64,000 nt of DNA from an uncultured Collinsella sp. (GCA_902494625.1 CABUUB010000001.1:21619-85618); one strand, 5' to 3'; shown: positions 30,984 through 40,103, counted from the stretch's first letter. The notes: generated by a model from the sequence alone, not told the origin. Translations and numbers: made by a program.

Positions 30984-33116
30984 ATGAAGCTAACGATTAA
31001 TGGAGCCGAGGTCGAGGCGCGCGAGGGGCAGAATGTCCTGGAAGCCGCGCTCGATGCCGGTATCTATATTCCGCATCTGTGTAAGCATCCCGATCTTGAG
31101 GCCGTAGGCGGATGCCGTCTGTGCATGGTCGAGATCGAAGGCCAAGACGAGCCGGTGTGTGCCTGCAAGACGCAGGTTGCCGAGGGAATGGTCGTCAACA
31201 CGACAGGCGAGCAGGCCGAGCGCGTGCGTAAGCTGGCAATGGAGCTTATCTTGGCCACGCATCCCGCCGATTGCACCGGTTGCCCCAAGTACGGCAAGTG
31301 CGAGCTACAGTCTATGTATCAGTACATGGGAGTTTCGCCGGCGCGCTGGCGCACCAAGAGCCGTCCGGTCGCCACGGACGAATCGAACCCGCTGATCACC
31401 CATATGTTCACCCGCTGCATTCGGTGCGGTCGCTGCGTGCGCGCCTGCCGCGAGCTGCGCGGCGCCGGCGTTTTGGACTACCAGCGCACCGAGGACGGCA
31501 TTCGCATTGGCACCGACGGCAGCGTAAGCCTGCAAGAGGCCGGATGCCGTTTTTGCGGTGCCTGTATCGAAGTGTGCCCCACGGGCTCGATCGTCGACAC
31601 ACTCAATATGTTCGATGAGAACAAGTCCTATGCCGACAACGTAGTCCCCTGTCGCTCGGGCTGTCCCGCTCATGTGGATATCCCGCGCTACCTGCGTCAT
31701 ATTCGCAACGGTGAGTACACCCGCGCCGCCGCGGTGGTTCGCGAAAAGGTTCCGTTCCCCGAGAGCCTGGGCGACATTTGCGTCCATAGCTGCCAGGATG
31801 CCTGCAAGCGCAATGAGCTCAACGGCACGCCGGTTTCGGTCTGCCGACTTAAGCGCGCTGCTGCCGTGCGCGATACGGGCGACTGGAAAGCGAATGTGCG
31901 CCACGAGCCGCTGAGCGGCAAGCGCGTCGCCGTTGTGGGCGCCGGCCCCGCCGGCCTGACCGCCGCGCTCTATTGTGCCGAGAAGGGCCACAAGGTCGTG
32001 GTGTTCGAGGCCAACGAGAAGGTCGGTGGCCAGATGCGCTACAGCATTCCGGCGTATCGCCTGCCCGATGCCACGGTCGATGCCGAGGTTGCGACGATTT
32101 TGGAGATTGCCCAGGGTGATGATGCCGAGCCGCGCATTGAGCTGCGCTGTGGCGAGCGAATCGCCGACCCCAAGGCGCTTTTGGAGCAGGGCTTCGATGC
32201 CGTGCTGGTTGCGGTGGGTACCCATGACGGAACGGTGCTCCCCATGCCTGGCCACGACCTCGAAGGCGTGCTGCGCAACACCGATTTTTTGAAGGCTGCC
32301 CGCGTGGGCAACGCCCCCGATCTTTCGGGCAAACGCGTTGTGGTGCTTGGCGGCGGCAACGTGGCGTACGACTGCGCTCGCACCGCCGTGCGCCTGGGTG
32401 CCGCCTCGGTCGATGTCGCCTGCCTTGAGGCCCAAGACGTGATGACCTCGACGCCCGAGGAGCGTGCCGAGGCTGCCGAGGAAGGCGTGGTGCTGCACGA
32501 CGCCTATGCCTTTACCAGCATCAACGAGACCGATAAGGGTTCGGGCAAGGTCGGTTCCATGACGATCCACAAGATCGAGCGGTTCTACTTTGACGAGAAT
32601 CACCGCGCCGTCACCGAACTGCTCGACGGCGGCGAGAAGACCATCGGTGCCGACTGCGTGATCTTCGCCGTGGGCCAAAAGCCCGAGGGTACGGCTCAGA
32701 TGGGCCTTGAGCTTACGCACGGTCCGTACATCGTGGCCGACGCCGAGGGCAAGACGAGCATTGAGGGCGTTTGGTCGGCTGGCGACTGCGTGACGGGCAC
32801 CAAATCGGTGATTGCGGCAATCGCTGCAGGCCGCACGTGCGCCTCGGCCATAGATCGCGCCTTAGGTGGCGATGGCGACATCGACGAGGAGCTGACCGAG
32901 CGCGATACTCCCGAGCAGTGGATCGGGCATGCCCCCGAGGGCTTTTACGGCGATGCCGTGCAGCCAGAGTTTGTCGATGTCCAGGCGCGCAAGGATAACT
33001 TCGATACGTTTGAGTGCCCCTATACCGATCATGAGGCCACGTGCGAGGCGAGCCGCTGCTTGCAGTGCGATTTGCGCCTAACGATCAGCACGCCGCGCCT
33101 GTGGAACGAGTACTAG
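30984..33116 (+). CDS. NuoG/HydA-type Fe-S N-terminus fused to GltD/NfnB-like FAD-NAD(P) oxidoreductase
   Basis: 710 residues. Residues 1-80: [2Fe-2S] ferredoxin (IPHLCKHPDLEAVGGCRLC, then CACK). Residues 90-125: His-Cys [4Fe-4S] (HPADCTGCPKYGKC). Residues 145-205: two [4Fe-4S] sites (CIRCGRCVRAC; CRFCGACIEVCPTG). Residues 225-300: GltD-type cysteine domain (CRSGCPAHVDIP; CVHSCQDACKRN). Residues 310-640: FAD site VAVVGAGPAGLTAALYCAE and NAD(P) site VVVLGGGNVAYDCARTA. It could split electrons between a pyridine nucleotide and ferredoxin-level carriers. This combination is reminiscent of the large subunit of Sporomusa-type Nfn complexes as I recall them. It lies between the flavoprotein and a NuoF-like gene. 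Confidence 0.85.
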   Translation: MKLTINGAEVEAREGQNVLEAALDAGIYIPHLCKHPDLEAVGGCRLCMVEIEGQDEPVCACKTQVAEGMVVNTTGEQAERVRKLAMELILATHPADCTGCPKYGKCELQSMYQYMGVSPARWRTKSRPVATDESNPLITHMFTRCIRCGRCVRACRELRGAGVLDYQRTEDGIRIGTDGSVSLQEAGCRFCGACIEVCPTGSIVDTLNMFDENKSYADNVVPCRSGCPAHVDIPRYLRHIRNGEYTRAAAVVREKVPFPESLGDICVHSCQDACKRNELNGTPVSVCRLKRAAAVRDTGDWKANVRHEPLSGKRVAVVGAGPAGLTAALYCAEKGHKVVVFEANEKVGGQMRYSIPAYRLPDATVDAEVATILEIAQGDDAEPRIELRCGERIADPKALLEQGFDAVLVAVGTHDGTVLPMPGHDLEGVLRNTDFLKAARVGNAPDLSGKRVVVLGGGNVAYDCARTAVRLGAASVDVACLEAQDVMTSTPEERAEAAEEGVVLHDAYAFTSINETDKGSGKVGSMTIHKIERFYFDENHRAVTELLDGGEKTIGADCVIFAVGQKPEGTAQMGLELTHGPYIVADAEGKTSIEGVWSAGDCVTGTKSVIAAIAAGRTCASAIDRALGGDGDIDEELTERDTPEQWIGHAPEGFYGDAVQPEFVDVQARKDNFDTFECPYTDHEATCEASRCLQCDLRLTISTPRLWNEY

Positions 33117-33133
33117 GAAAGGAGCGATAACCC

Positions 33134-34210
33134 ATGACGATCATCAACTTTATGCCCGTGCATCGACAGGCGCCCGTGGCGCTCTGGCTCCTTAAGAAGG
33201 ACGTGGCGGCAGCTGCGGAAAAAATTGCAGAGACCGGCGCCCAGGCGGTTCTGGTGCCGGCGGGCGATGAGGTCTCTGCCGCGCTCGCGGATGCGTTGGG
33301 CGAGTCCTGCCGCGTGATCGAGTGTGACCCGAGCTTGGGCTTTGTCTATGCCAACGGTTCGGCTGCCGCCAAGATGCTCGACGGCGAAAAGCCGCTCCCA
33401 TCTTGTTGCGAGGGCGATGGCACCGATCGCTGCCTGAGCGGATTGGAGTTGCTTGCCGCCGAAGGCAAGCGCTGGGTGTGGTTTGACGGGGCCGATGAGC
33501 CCGTTGAGCTCGGTTGCGTTACGAGCGCGAGCGCCCTGGTTGCCGCGGCGGGCGTTGCCGATGCCAAAGCGGTGGGGATTGGCTATCCCAGCGGTCTGTT
33601 GCTGAAGCCCGATGATACTTCGGAGTTTGAGCTGCACAGCGACTACGTCCGCGTCTACACCGCCAAAAACTGCATGGCAAAGGCGCTTTTGGACATTTGC
33701 ACGCTCTAACGTCACGAGAGTTGCGGACGCTGTGTCTTTGGTTACGAGGGCTCTCATCAGATTGCGACGATTCTTGCCGATATCTGCCGCAAGAAGGGCA
33801 AGCCGGGCGACCTGGCGCTCCTTCGCGACCTTTGCCCCGTGATGCAGACGCAGTGCCTGTGCGAGCAGGGTCGCGTGCTGGCGCGCACGGTGCAGTCGTT
33901 CTTCGACCTGTTCGAGGGCGAAATTATGCAGCACGTCACCAAGAAGGTCTGCGCCGCCGGGGAATGCCAGGCGTTTTTGACCTTCCATATCCTCGCCTCC
34001 AAATGCCAGGCCTGCAACAAGTGTGTCGATTCGGACGTTTGCGAGGAGGACGCGATCCTGGGAAGGCCGCGCTTTATCCACGTGATCGACCAGAAGGCCT
34101 GCAGCCAATGCGGTGCCTGCCTCGACATTTGCGACAACGGCGCGATCGTCACGGCTGGGGCCGTCAAGCCCAAGTGCCCGCCCAAACCCATTCCCTTTAA
34201 GCACAAATAG
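33134..34210 (+). pseudogene. NuoF-like Fe-S / ferredoxin protein interrupted by an in-frame TAA
   Basis: One continuous reading frame of 358 codons broken only by TAA at 33707-33709. Before the stop: 191 residues ending LLDICTL, without a recognisable NuoF NADH/FMN site. Directly after the stop, still in frame: RHESCGRCVFGYEG, which is the NuoF [4Fe-4S] signature (ESCGxCxxCxxG-like), then KVCAAGECQAF, and two ferredoxin clusters (CQACNKCVDSDVC; CSQCGACLDIC). In NuoF an aromatic residue commonly precedes this motif, so TAC/TAT to TAA is a plausible change. Translation could restart at GTG 33839 or ATG 33842 and give a 123-residue ferredoxin, but that product loses ESCGRC. It is either a recent nonsense mutation or a base error. 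TAA is not a recoding codon for Sec or Pyl. Confidence 0.82.
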
Positions 34211-34213
34211 CGC

Positions 34214-34268
34214 GATTCCCTCTCTCGTTTTGCCCGCATTGAGCAGGGCGGGAGGGGATTTTGTTTAT
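34214..34268 (+). terminator. Terminator-like hairpin after the Fe-S genes
   Basis: CCCTCTC and GCCC arms face GGGC and GGGAGGGG, with ATTTTGTTT following. Imperfect stem, but placed right after the stop. Confidence 0.5.
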
Positions 34269-34404
34269 CTGCACGAGGTGCCCTGCAGACTTTCGCATGA
34301 GCCTTGGTTGCCTGGACGGTGCGCACGTTTTGCGTCTGCCGTACGCTTTTTGCGAAGTACGCACGGGCAGAATCCGTGTCCAAATGCTCTGGAGAGGAGC
34401 GACC

Positions 34405-35397
34405 ATGTCGTTTAAAGTGATGGCGATTTGTGCCGGTAGGCACGGTGGCAACGGCGAGGCTTTGGCCAAAGAGGCCCTTTGCGCGGTGCGCGAGGCTGGC
34501 GGCGAGGTCGAGCTGATCAATCTGTTCGATTACAACATCTTGCCCTGCACCGGCTGCGAGGGCTGCACCATGCAGATGGGAAAGATGGGTGCCGGCCTGC
34601 AAAAGGAATATCACGGCTGCGTCCTTAAGAAAAAGGACGACGTCGACGCGATTATCCGTGAACTGCAGACCTGCCAGGGCGTAATCTTCTCGGTCCCGAC
34701 GTACGACCTCACGCCCAGCTCGGTGTACACCCGCTTTGCCCAGCGCTTCTTGGCATATGAGCTTTCGTTCTTGCTTGCCATTGGCGCCGTAAAGGAGAAT
34801 CCGCATACTGTTGCCGGCCTTATTTCCGTCGGCGGCTCCATGCACGATTGGCAGTCCCTGGCGCTGGAGAGCCTGCAGGCGACCATGTTTACCATGTCGA
34901 TGACCGTTGTCGATCGCTATATGGCGCAGCGCGATGGCCGCCCGGGCAATGCGTTTGTGTGGGGAGACGACGTGGAATGGGGCGGACAGATCGCCCGCGC
35001 GCACAAGATGGGCGAGAACATCGTCAAGGCTATCCGCACGCCGGTTGACGAGCGCTGCTGGCTGGGCGACCCGGACGACGGCGTGTGCCCCAACTGCCAC
35101 AGCTCCCTGGTGTACCCCGGCGACAAGCATTGGGATGGGGTCGAGTTCCCGTGGGAGTGCGCGGTCTGCGGTGCCGGTGGCGATATCGTGACCGACGAGC
35201 GAACCGGCCGTCCCAAGCTCAAGATCGCCGAGAACGGTCTGATTCGCGACCGTAATGACGACCACGCGCGCGCCGAGCACCTCAACGAGATCAACAAGAC
35301 CCGCGACGAGTTCTTTGCCCACATGGACGAGGTCAAGCCGATTATGGAGAAGTACGCCAAGATGACGTTCCCCACGCTGGAGATTAAGCGCGACTAG
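34405..35397 (+). CDS. Flavodoxin-family NAD(P)H-dependent FMN reductase with C-terminal zinc/rubredoxin-like site
   Basis: 330 residues. The N-terminal flavodoxin-like FMN fold reads VMAICAGRHGGNGEALAKEA, then PCTGCEGC and VIFSVPTYDLTPSSVYTRFAQR, typical of iron-sulfur-flavoprotein/NADPH-dependent FMN reductases. Near residue 230 a four-cysteine site (CPNCHSSLVYPGDKHWDG, later CAVCG) looks like a rubredoxin- or zinc-ribbon-type metal site. ATG 34405 follows GGAGAGG; earlier in-frame starts lack a ribosome site. It is the last gene of the redox cluster and probably acts as a one- or two-electron carrier or reductase. Confidence 0.82.
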   Translation: MSFKVMAICAGRHGGNGEALAKEALCAVREAGGEVELINLFDYNILPCTGCEGCTMQMGKMGAGLQKEYHGCVLKKKDDVDAIIRELQTCQGVIFSVPTYDLTPSSVYTRFAQRFLAYELSFLLAIGAVKENPHTVAGLISVGGSMHDWQSLALESLQATMFTMSMTVVDRYMAQRDGRPGNAFVWGDDVEWGGQIARAHKMGENIVKAIRTPVDERCWLGDPDDGVCPNCHSSLVYPGDKHWDGVEFPWECAVCGAGGDIVTDERTGRPKLKIAENGLIRDRNDDHARAEHLNEINKTRDEFFAHMDEVKPIMEKYAKMTFPTLEIKRD

Positions 35398-35419
35398 TTT
35401 TGCTTGAGCCCCGCTCGGC

Positions 35420-36733
35420 CTATTTGCGACAGTGCAGGTCGGCGCTGGTGCGGGGCTTAATCCTCGGCTCAAGAAAGCCAAGGTAGATTAGGGTACGAAT
35501 CGAGAGGTGGAACAAAAAGAGGTCCTCTCCCGATGCCAGGTCGTTACCTGTGATTTCCTTTATGCGGTTTAGGCGATAGAGCAACGTGTTCTTGTGAAGC
35601 GACAAGATCGCGGCAGTGCGCGCCGTGTTGCAGCTGTGTTGCATAAAGGCAAAGAGTGTCTCGACCAGCTCGGAATCGTGCGACTGGTCATGCTCCCAAA
35701 GTGCCCAGATTGCCGGATGGCAGTAGTTCATAAGGTTGATGTGGTCGTTGCAGATGTCGAGCATCTCCATGTAGGTGTATTCGCAATAGCGATACACATG
35801 GGTGTCTTCGAGGATTTTGGTAAAGGTCGAGCCGTAGCGAATGGCGGCGCGTGCCTGATTGAGGTGCGAACGCACATCCGTTGCCTGGGAAAACTCATTG
35901 CTGATGCCGACAAACAGGTTGTTTGCGGCGGCGACGCGCGCAAGGATCGCCTCGTCGTTGGCAGGTAGCTGCGTGGAGGGCGGACGGCTTACCAACGCCA
36001 CGAGCTCACCCTCGTACATGGTGATAAGGCTATGGTGCAGCAGCGGCTGCAATTGTCCTCGGATGCTCTCCGCCTCGCGCGCCTCGATCTGGGAATCCTT
36101 TTTGAGCAGGCATACAACGTAGAGGGCGGGAAGCGGCGCAAAGCCGACGAGCTGCATTTTGCGTGTGCAGGTAATGGGGTTGGGGATTTCGTCGTCTAGG
36201 AGGCGCGAGAGAAAATATGGTCCCTGTTGCGGGCCGCCCAACGAAAGAAAGCCGCCTTTCTGCAGCTCTTGTGCGAGCAGTCGGACAAAGAACTCAAAGA
36301 CTTCGAGATCGCTATCGCCAAAGGCGTGATTGCGCTCGATCATCATCACCCGGCCCAGGCACGTGCCGTGCACCTTGATCGCCCCGGTCATGGTGTTGAG
36401 GCAGAACATGTCGTTATACCGTGTGAGCGGGCCTGTCGAGCGGGCGATCTTCTCGTCTAAGCCGCGTTCGATGATGTAGCGCACGGCTTCGTCTTGCAGT
36501 ATGTCGCCTTCGGAGAGCTCGGCGCGGGTGATGGCTGCAAAGGGGGAGTCGTCGGCATCGTCGAGCTCAAAGCCGCCGCGAGCGGCGTAGCGGTAGACGG
36601 GATCGACGACGAGCACCGGGTTGTCCATAACGGTAGAAGCTGTTTGCGTGAGGCTCTTGAGCCCCGCGTCGCTCAAGAGCGCCTCGAGCAGCGCTTGCTT
36701 TGCGGTGGACCTATCGGTGGTGCTCGGTTGCAT
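35420..36733 (-). CDS. PucR-family transcriptional regulator
   Basis: 437 residues. The C-terminal PucR helix-turn-helix shows NTARTAAILSLHKNTLLYRL and NRIKEITG. The middle contains a GGDEF-like/CdaR segment (LFVGISNEFSQATDVRSHLN) and the N-terminus a sensory region (MDNPVLVVDPVYRYAARGG). Start at ATG 36733 behind AAGGGA. Convergent with the flavodoxin gene and divergent from the old-yellow-enzyme-type gene at 37231; either could be its target. The divergent gap is occupied by family A repeats. Confidence 0.88.
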   Translation of the reverse strand: MQPSTTDRSTAKQALLEALLSDAGLKSLTQTASTVMDNPVLVVDPVYRYAARGGFELDDADDSPFAAITRAELSEGDILQDEAVRYIIERGLDEKIARSTGPLTRYNDMFCLNTMTGAIKVHGTCLGRVMMIERNHAFGDSDLEVFEFFVRLLAQELQKGGFLSLGGPQQGPYFLSRLLDDEIPNPITCTRKMQLVGFAPLPALYVVCLLKKDSQIEAREAESIRGQLQPLLHHSLITMYEGELVALVSRPPSTQLPANDEAILARVAAANNLFVGISNEFSQATDVRSHLNQARAAIRYGSTFTKILEDTHVYRYCEYTYMEMLDICNDHINLMNYCHPAIWALWEHDQSHDSELVETLFAFMQHSCNTARTAAILSLHKNTLLYRLNRIKEITGNDLASGEDLFLFHLSIRTLIYLGFLEPRIKPRTSADLHCRK

Positions 36734-36872
36734 GGTTGTCCCTTCTGCCGCGTCTTCGCCGTAGTCGACGCATGACCAAATTATTATCGCAGGCTGCACA
36801 GCATTAGGTTGTTTAAAACGATGAGTGTGGCGGTCGTTTCCTCGAACGGGGCGGCGTTGTTGCTGGGGGGTC

Positions 36873-37089
36873 GTCTCAATCTGTAACAGGTGGAGGCCAA
36901 AAGTCGGTCTAGATGTTACAGATTGAGATGTTTGGTCGGACCGAGTTTGTTCGTCTCGATTTGTAACATCTAGGGTCGTTTTTGGTCTGTAGGTGTTATA
37001 GATCGAGATTTTCCGACGGAACGCTCCCGTTTGTCTCGATCTGTAACAGTAAGACCCGGTTTTGCTGAGTAACTGTTACAGATCGAGAC
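36873..37089. repeat. Array of three 57-bp palindromic units (family A)
   Basis: Units 36873-36929, 36953-37009 and 37033-37089 with 23-nt spacers. Here the array lies in a divergent promoter gap (36734-37230), unlike the other two arrays between convergent genes. Spacers also share sequence (GACGGAACGCTCCCGTTT type). Confidence 0.85.
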
Positions 37090-37230
37090 AAACCGACGGG
37101 CCGCCCTGCCCCATCCACCTGCCGCCACCTGATATTCGCCGATTTTCGTTGTGCCGCTGTGCCCCCATGCCATATCCTCTAGACAACTACGCGGCATCAT
37201 CGCCGCCGCGCCTACAAGAGAGGAATGTCC

Positions 37231-39261
37231 ATGACCGCACCTGCATCCAAGCTGCTCCAGCCCATTACGGTTGGCCCCCTTGAGCTCAAAAACCGCATTA
37301 TGTTTCCGCCGCTGACTACCGGCTACGAGGAGCGTGACGGTTCCATCGGCGAGCGCAGCCTGGCTTTTTACGAGCGCTTGGCCCGTGGCGGCGTGAGTTA
37401 CATCGTCATCGGCGACGTTGCTCCCGTCATGACCGCAAGCCCCACGCCCAAGCTGGCGACCGACGCCCAAATCCCCACGTTTAAGGCCCTGGCCGATGCC
37501 GTCCACAAGCACGGCGCCAAGGTCGCGCTGCAGCTGTTCCACCCCGAGTACGACGTGCCCGGTGTCGGCCGCATGGTCATGGGTTCCATGGCCGCCGCCA
37601 AGGCCGCGCAGGAGGCCAAGGCCGCCGGCGACGAGGAGGCCTTTGCCGCCAAGATGGCCGAGTCCAACGAGATCCGCAATCAGGCCTACGCCAAGCTGCA
37701 CCACGACATGCAGCACTTTGTGAACGAGGCCAGCGTGGATCAGCTCACCCAGATCAAGGAGGCCATCGCTGCCTCGGCCGCCCGCGCGCAGCAGGCCGGC
37801 ATCGACGCCATCGAGGTCCACGGCGACCGTCTGGTGGGTTCGCTGTGCTCCGCGATCCTCAACCAGCGCACCGACGAGTACGGTGGCTCGTTCGAGAACC
37901 GCGTCCGCTATGCGCTCGAGGTCGTCGCTGCCATTAAGGAAGCCGCGCCGCAGCTGATGGTGGAGTACAAGCTCCCCGTGATCATGGAGAACCCCGACGG
38001 CACGCCGCGCGGCAAGGGCGGCTTGCAGCCCGACGAGGCCTGCGAGTTCGCCAAGCTGCTCGAGGGCGCGGGCATCGATATGATCCAGGTCGCGCAGGCC
38101 AACCACACCGGCAACATGGGCGACACCATTCCGCCCATGGGTGCCATGCCCTACAACTGGACGCTGCCCGTGGCCGAGCGCGTCAAGGCCCTGGTCTCCG
38201 TGCCGGTGGCAACCGTCGGCCGCGTGGTCTCGGTCGAGGCCGGCGAGAAGATTCTGGAAGACGGCGCCGCCGACATCATCGCCTACGGCCGCTCGCTCAT
38301 GTGCGACCCCGACATTGCGCTGAAGGCCGCCACGGGCGAGCCCATCCGCGAGTGCCTCAACTGCAACAAGGGTTGCGTCGACGCGATCCAAAACCGCAAG
38401 TACATCTCGTGCGTGCTCAACGCCGAGAACGGTGACGAGGCGACCATCGCCATCAAGCCGGGCGAGGGCGACAAGAAGATCGCCGTGGTGGGCGGCGGTA
38501 TTGCCGGCCTGGAGGCCGCACGCGTGGCGGCCAAGCGCGGCTACGACGTGACCATCTACGAGGCGAGCGATCACTTGGGCGGCCAGATTGTGCTGGCGGC
38601 TGCGCCTCCGCGCAAGGACGAGATCATGCGCTCGGTCGAGTACTACGAGAAGATTCTGCCTGGCCTGGGCGTGAAGGTTGAGCTCAACCACGTCGCTAGC
38701 CCCGCGGACCTCAACGCCGCCGACGCCGCGATTGTGGCTGTGGGCGCACACGACGTGATCATCCCCGTTCCGGGTGCCGACTCGGAGAAGGTCGTCTCGA
38801 GCTGGGACGTGCTGGCCGGCAAGGTGGAGCTCAGCGGCCGCGTCGCCGTCATTGGCGGTGGCCTGGTGGGCACCGAGACTGCCGAGTATCTGCTGCAGCA
38901 CGGCTGCGAGGTGGCGATCGTGGAGATGCTCGACAAGATTGCCGCGGGCGAGTCCGAGACCATTCTGCCGCTGATTATGAGCGACTTTGCCGAGCACAAC
39001 GTGGAGCAGCACGTGAAGACCCGTCTGACCGCCATTGCCGACGAGGGCGTGGAGGCCATTCGCACCACCGAGGACGGCGCCGAGGAGCCGGTGAAGATCG
39101 CCTGCGATTACGTGGTGATGGCCGTGGGCTCCAAGGCCAACGCGTTTGATCTGGACGGCGTGACGGTGCCCGTGACCTGCGTGGGCGACTGCTCGGGTGA
39201 GCGCACCGCCGACATCGCGAGCGCCATTCGCACGGCGTATCACGCGGCCAACGAGCTGTAG
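37231..39261 (+). CDS. Old-yellow-enzyme / 2,4-dienoyl-CoA-reductase-type NAD(P)H oxidoreductase
   Basis: 676 residues. N-terminal FMN TIM barrel (LELKNRIMFPPLTTGYEERD; IEVHGDRLVGSL), the [4Fe-4S] ligands ECLNCNKGCVDAIQNRKYIS followed by C, then FAD and NAD(P) domains (IAVVGGGIAGLEAARVAAKR; VAVIGGGLVGTETAEYLL). This is the FadH/enoate-reductase/BaiCD architecture, reducing activated C=C bonds. An Ala/Lys/Glu-rich helical stretch (residues about 115-175) enlarges the barrel. The substrate is not readable. The ATG at 37231 has better spacing from AGAGAGG than the ATG 6 nt upstream. Confidence 0.9.
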   Translation: MTAPASKLLQPITVGPLELKNRIMFPPLTTGYEERDGSIGERSLAFYERLARGGVSYIVIGDVAPVMTASPTPKLATDAQIPTFKALADAVHKHGAKVALQLFHPEYDVPGVGRMVMGSMAAAKAAQEAKAAGDEEAFAAKMAESNEIRNQAYAKLHHDMQHFVNEASVDQLTQIKEAIAASAARAQQAGIDAIEVHGDRLVGSLCSAILNQRTDEYGGSFENRVRYALEVVAAIKEAAPQLMVEYKLPVIMENPDGTPRGKGGLQPDEACEFAKLLEGAGIDMIQVAQANHTGNMGDTIPPMGAMPYNWTLPVAERVKALVSVPVATVGRVVSVEAGEKILEDGAADIIAYGRSLMCDPDIALKAATGEPIRECLNCNKGCVDAIQNRKYISCVLNAENGDEATIAIKPGEGDKKIAVVGGGIAGLEAARVAAKRGYDVTIYEASDHLGGQIVLAAAPPRKDEIMRSVEYYEKILPGLGVKVELNHVASPADLNAADAAIVAVGAHDVIIPVPGADSEKVVSSWDVLAGKVELSGRVAVIGGGLVGTETAEYLLQHGCEVAIVEMLDKIAAGESETILPLIMSDFAEHNVEQHVKTRLTAIADEGVEAIRTTEDGAEEPVKIACDYVVMAVGSKANAFDLDGVTVPVTCVGDCSGERTADIASAIRTAYHAANEL

Positions 39262-39336
39262 TTGAACATCGCGGCCAGGCGGGGCGGTAGCACGGATCCG
39301 TCTCGCCCGGCTGTGTCCCGTCGGGTGTCAACCGGT

Positions 39337-39371
39337 GCGGGGCCTGCAAGCGCAGCAGGTCCCGCCCTTTT
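39337..39371 (+). terminator. Terminator after the OYE-type gene
   Basis: GCGGGGCCTGC pairs with GCAGGTCCCGC, then CCTTTTTG. Confidence 0.8.
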
Positions 39372-39429
39372 TGTTTTGCTCCGGTGGATGGCAATGCGCG
39401 GTAATCATGAGGAGTGAGGACGTCTACTG

Positions 39430-39701
39430 CCTCGCAGATCACTCAAAATTATTGGGGGAGGGGTTAATAACTATATCCTCTATACCAAAGGACATAAAGA
39501 GATGCCAATTTTGTTGACAAGCGAATGACTATTAGCTGCGAGTCGGCTACCAGCGTAAATAATCGATAAAGAAATGTCGTAATTTGGTGCCAAATGCCCA
39601 GATAACGCCGCGCCTATTTTAATTAACTGCTTTGAGCAAACAGTAAAATGCTACTATCTAACTTGCACGTAAGAAAGCAGATTAACGGTTAAGGCTAAGA
39701 A
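39430..39701. other. AT-rich intergenic stretch
   Basis: About 270 bases visibly AT-richer than anything around it, with no gene. It contains a TTGACA (39514-39519) without a well-placed -10, and TTGAGC (39632-39637) 17 nt before TATCTA (39655-39660), a weak candidate promoter for the HTH gene. The composition suggests acquired DNA. Confidence 0.55.
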
Positions 39702-40091
39702 GTGGCAGGTATGTCGGAAGCAACTAGGACTCGCACGCATGCGCCCGAGGTTAGGCAGCGCGCCGTCGAGATCCTCCAAGAGGGGGTCGGTCATCGCGCC
39801 CTCGCCGCGGAGCTTGGCATTCCCCAGGCCACGGCTCGTCAGTGGGCCCGCGCGTATGCCGTGGGCGGTGCCGACGCCGTTCTCAATGCCGGTTCGCATC
39901 ATCACACCTATTCGTACGAAGTTAAGCTCGCCGTGGTCAAAGACCGCTTGGAAAACGGCTTAACGGTTCGCGAGGCCATGATCAAACACAAGATTCCTAG
40001 CGAGTCTTCGGTCAAGGCTTGGTGCCGTCAGTACCGCGAGAGCGGTGAGTCCGCACTGGTCGATAAGCCGCGCGTTAAAAAGGCGGAATAG
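39702..40091 (+). CDS. IS150 OrfA-like double helix-turn-helix protein, orphan
   Basis: 129 residues with two HTH modules: RQRAVEILQEGVGHRALAAE with LGIPQATARQWARAYAVGG, then VVKDRLENGLTVREAMIKH with SVKAWCRQYRESGESAL. The repeated Q/E-Y-x-x-x-G-x-x-x-L ends are those of IS3/IS150-group OrfA proteins. No OrfB (DDE integrase) follows, and no terminal inverted repeats were found, so it is a remnant or a domesticated regulator. Start either GTG 39702 or ATG 39711; GTG has an AAGG at good distance. Confidence 0.72.
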   Translation: MAGMSEATRTRTHAPEVRQRAVEILQEGVGHRALAAELGIPQATARQWARAYAVGGADAVLNAGSHHHTYSYEVKLAVVKDRLENGLTVREAMIKHKIPSESSVKAWCRQYRESGESALVDKPRVKKAE

Positions 40092-40103
40092 CAAACGGGA
40101 TGG

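Noticed and set aside
33707..33709. Selenocysteine or pyrrolysine recoding at the in-frame stop
   Set aside because: The codon is TAA; Sec uses TGA and Pyl uses TAG. A nonsense change or base error is the simpler reading.
39702..40091. Complete insertion sequence
   Set aside because: No OrfB, no terminal inverted repeats and no target duplication seen around the OrfA-like gene.
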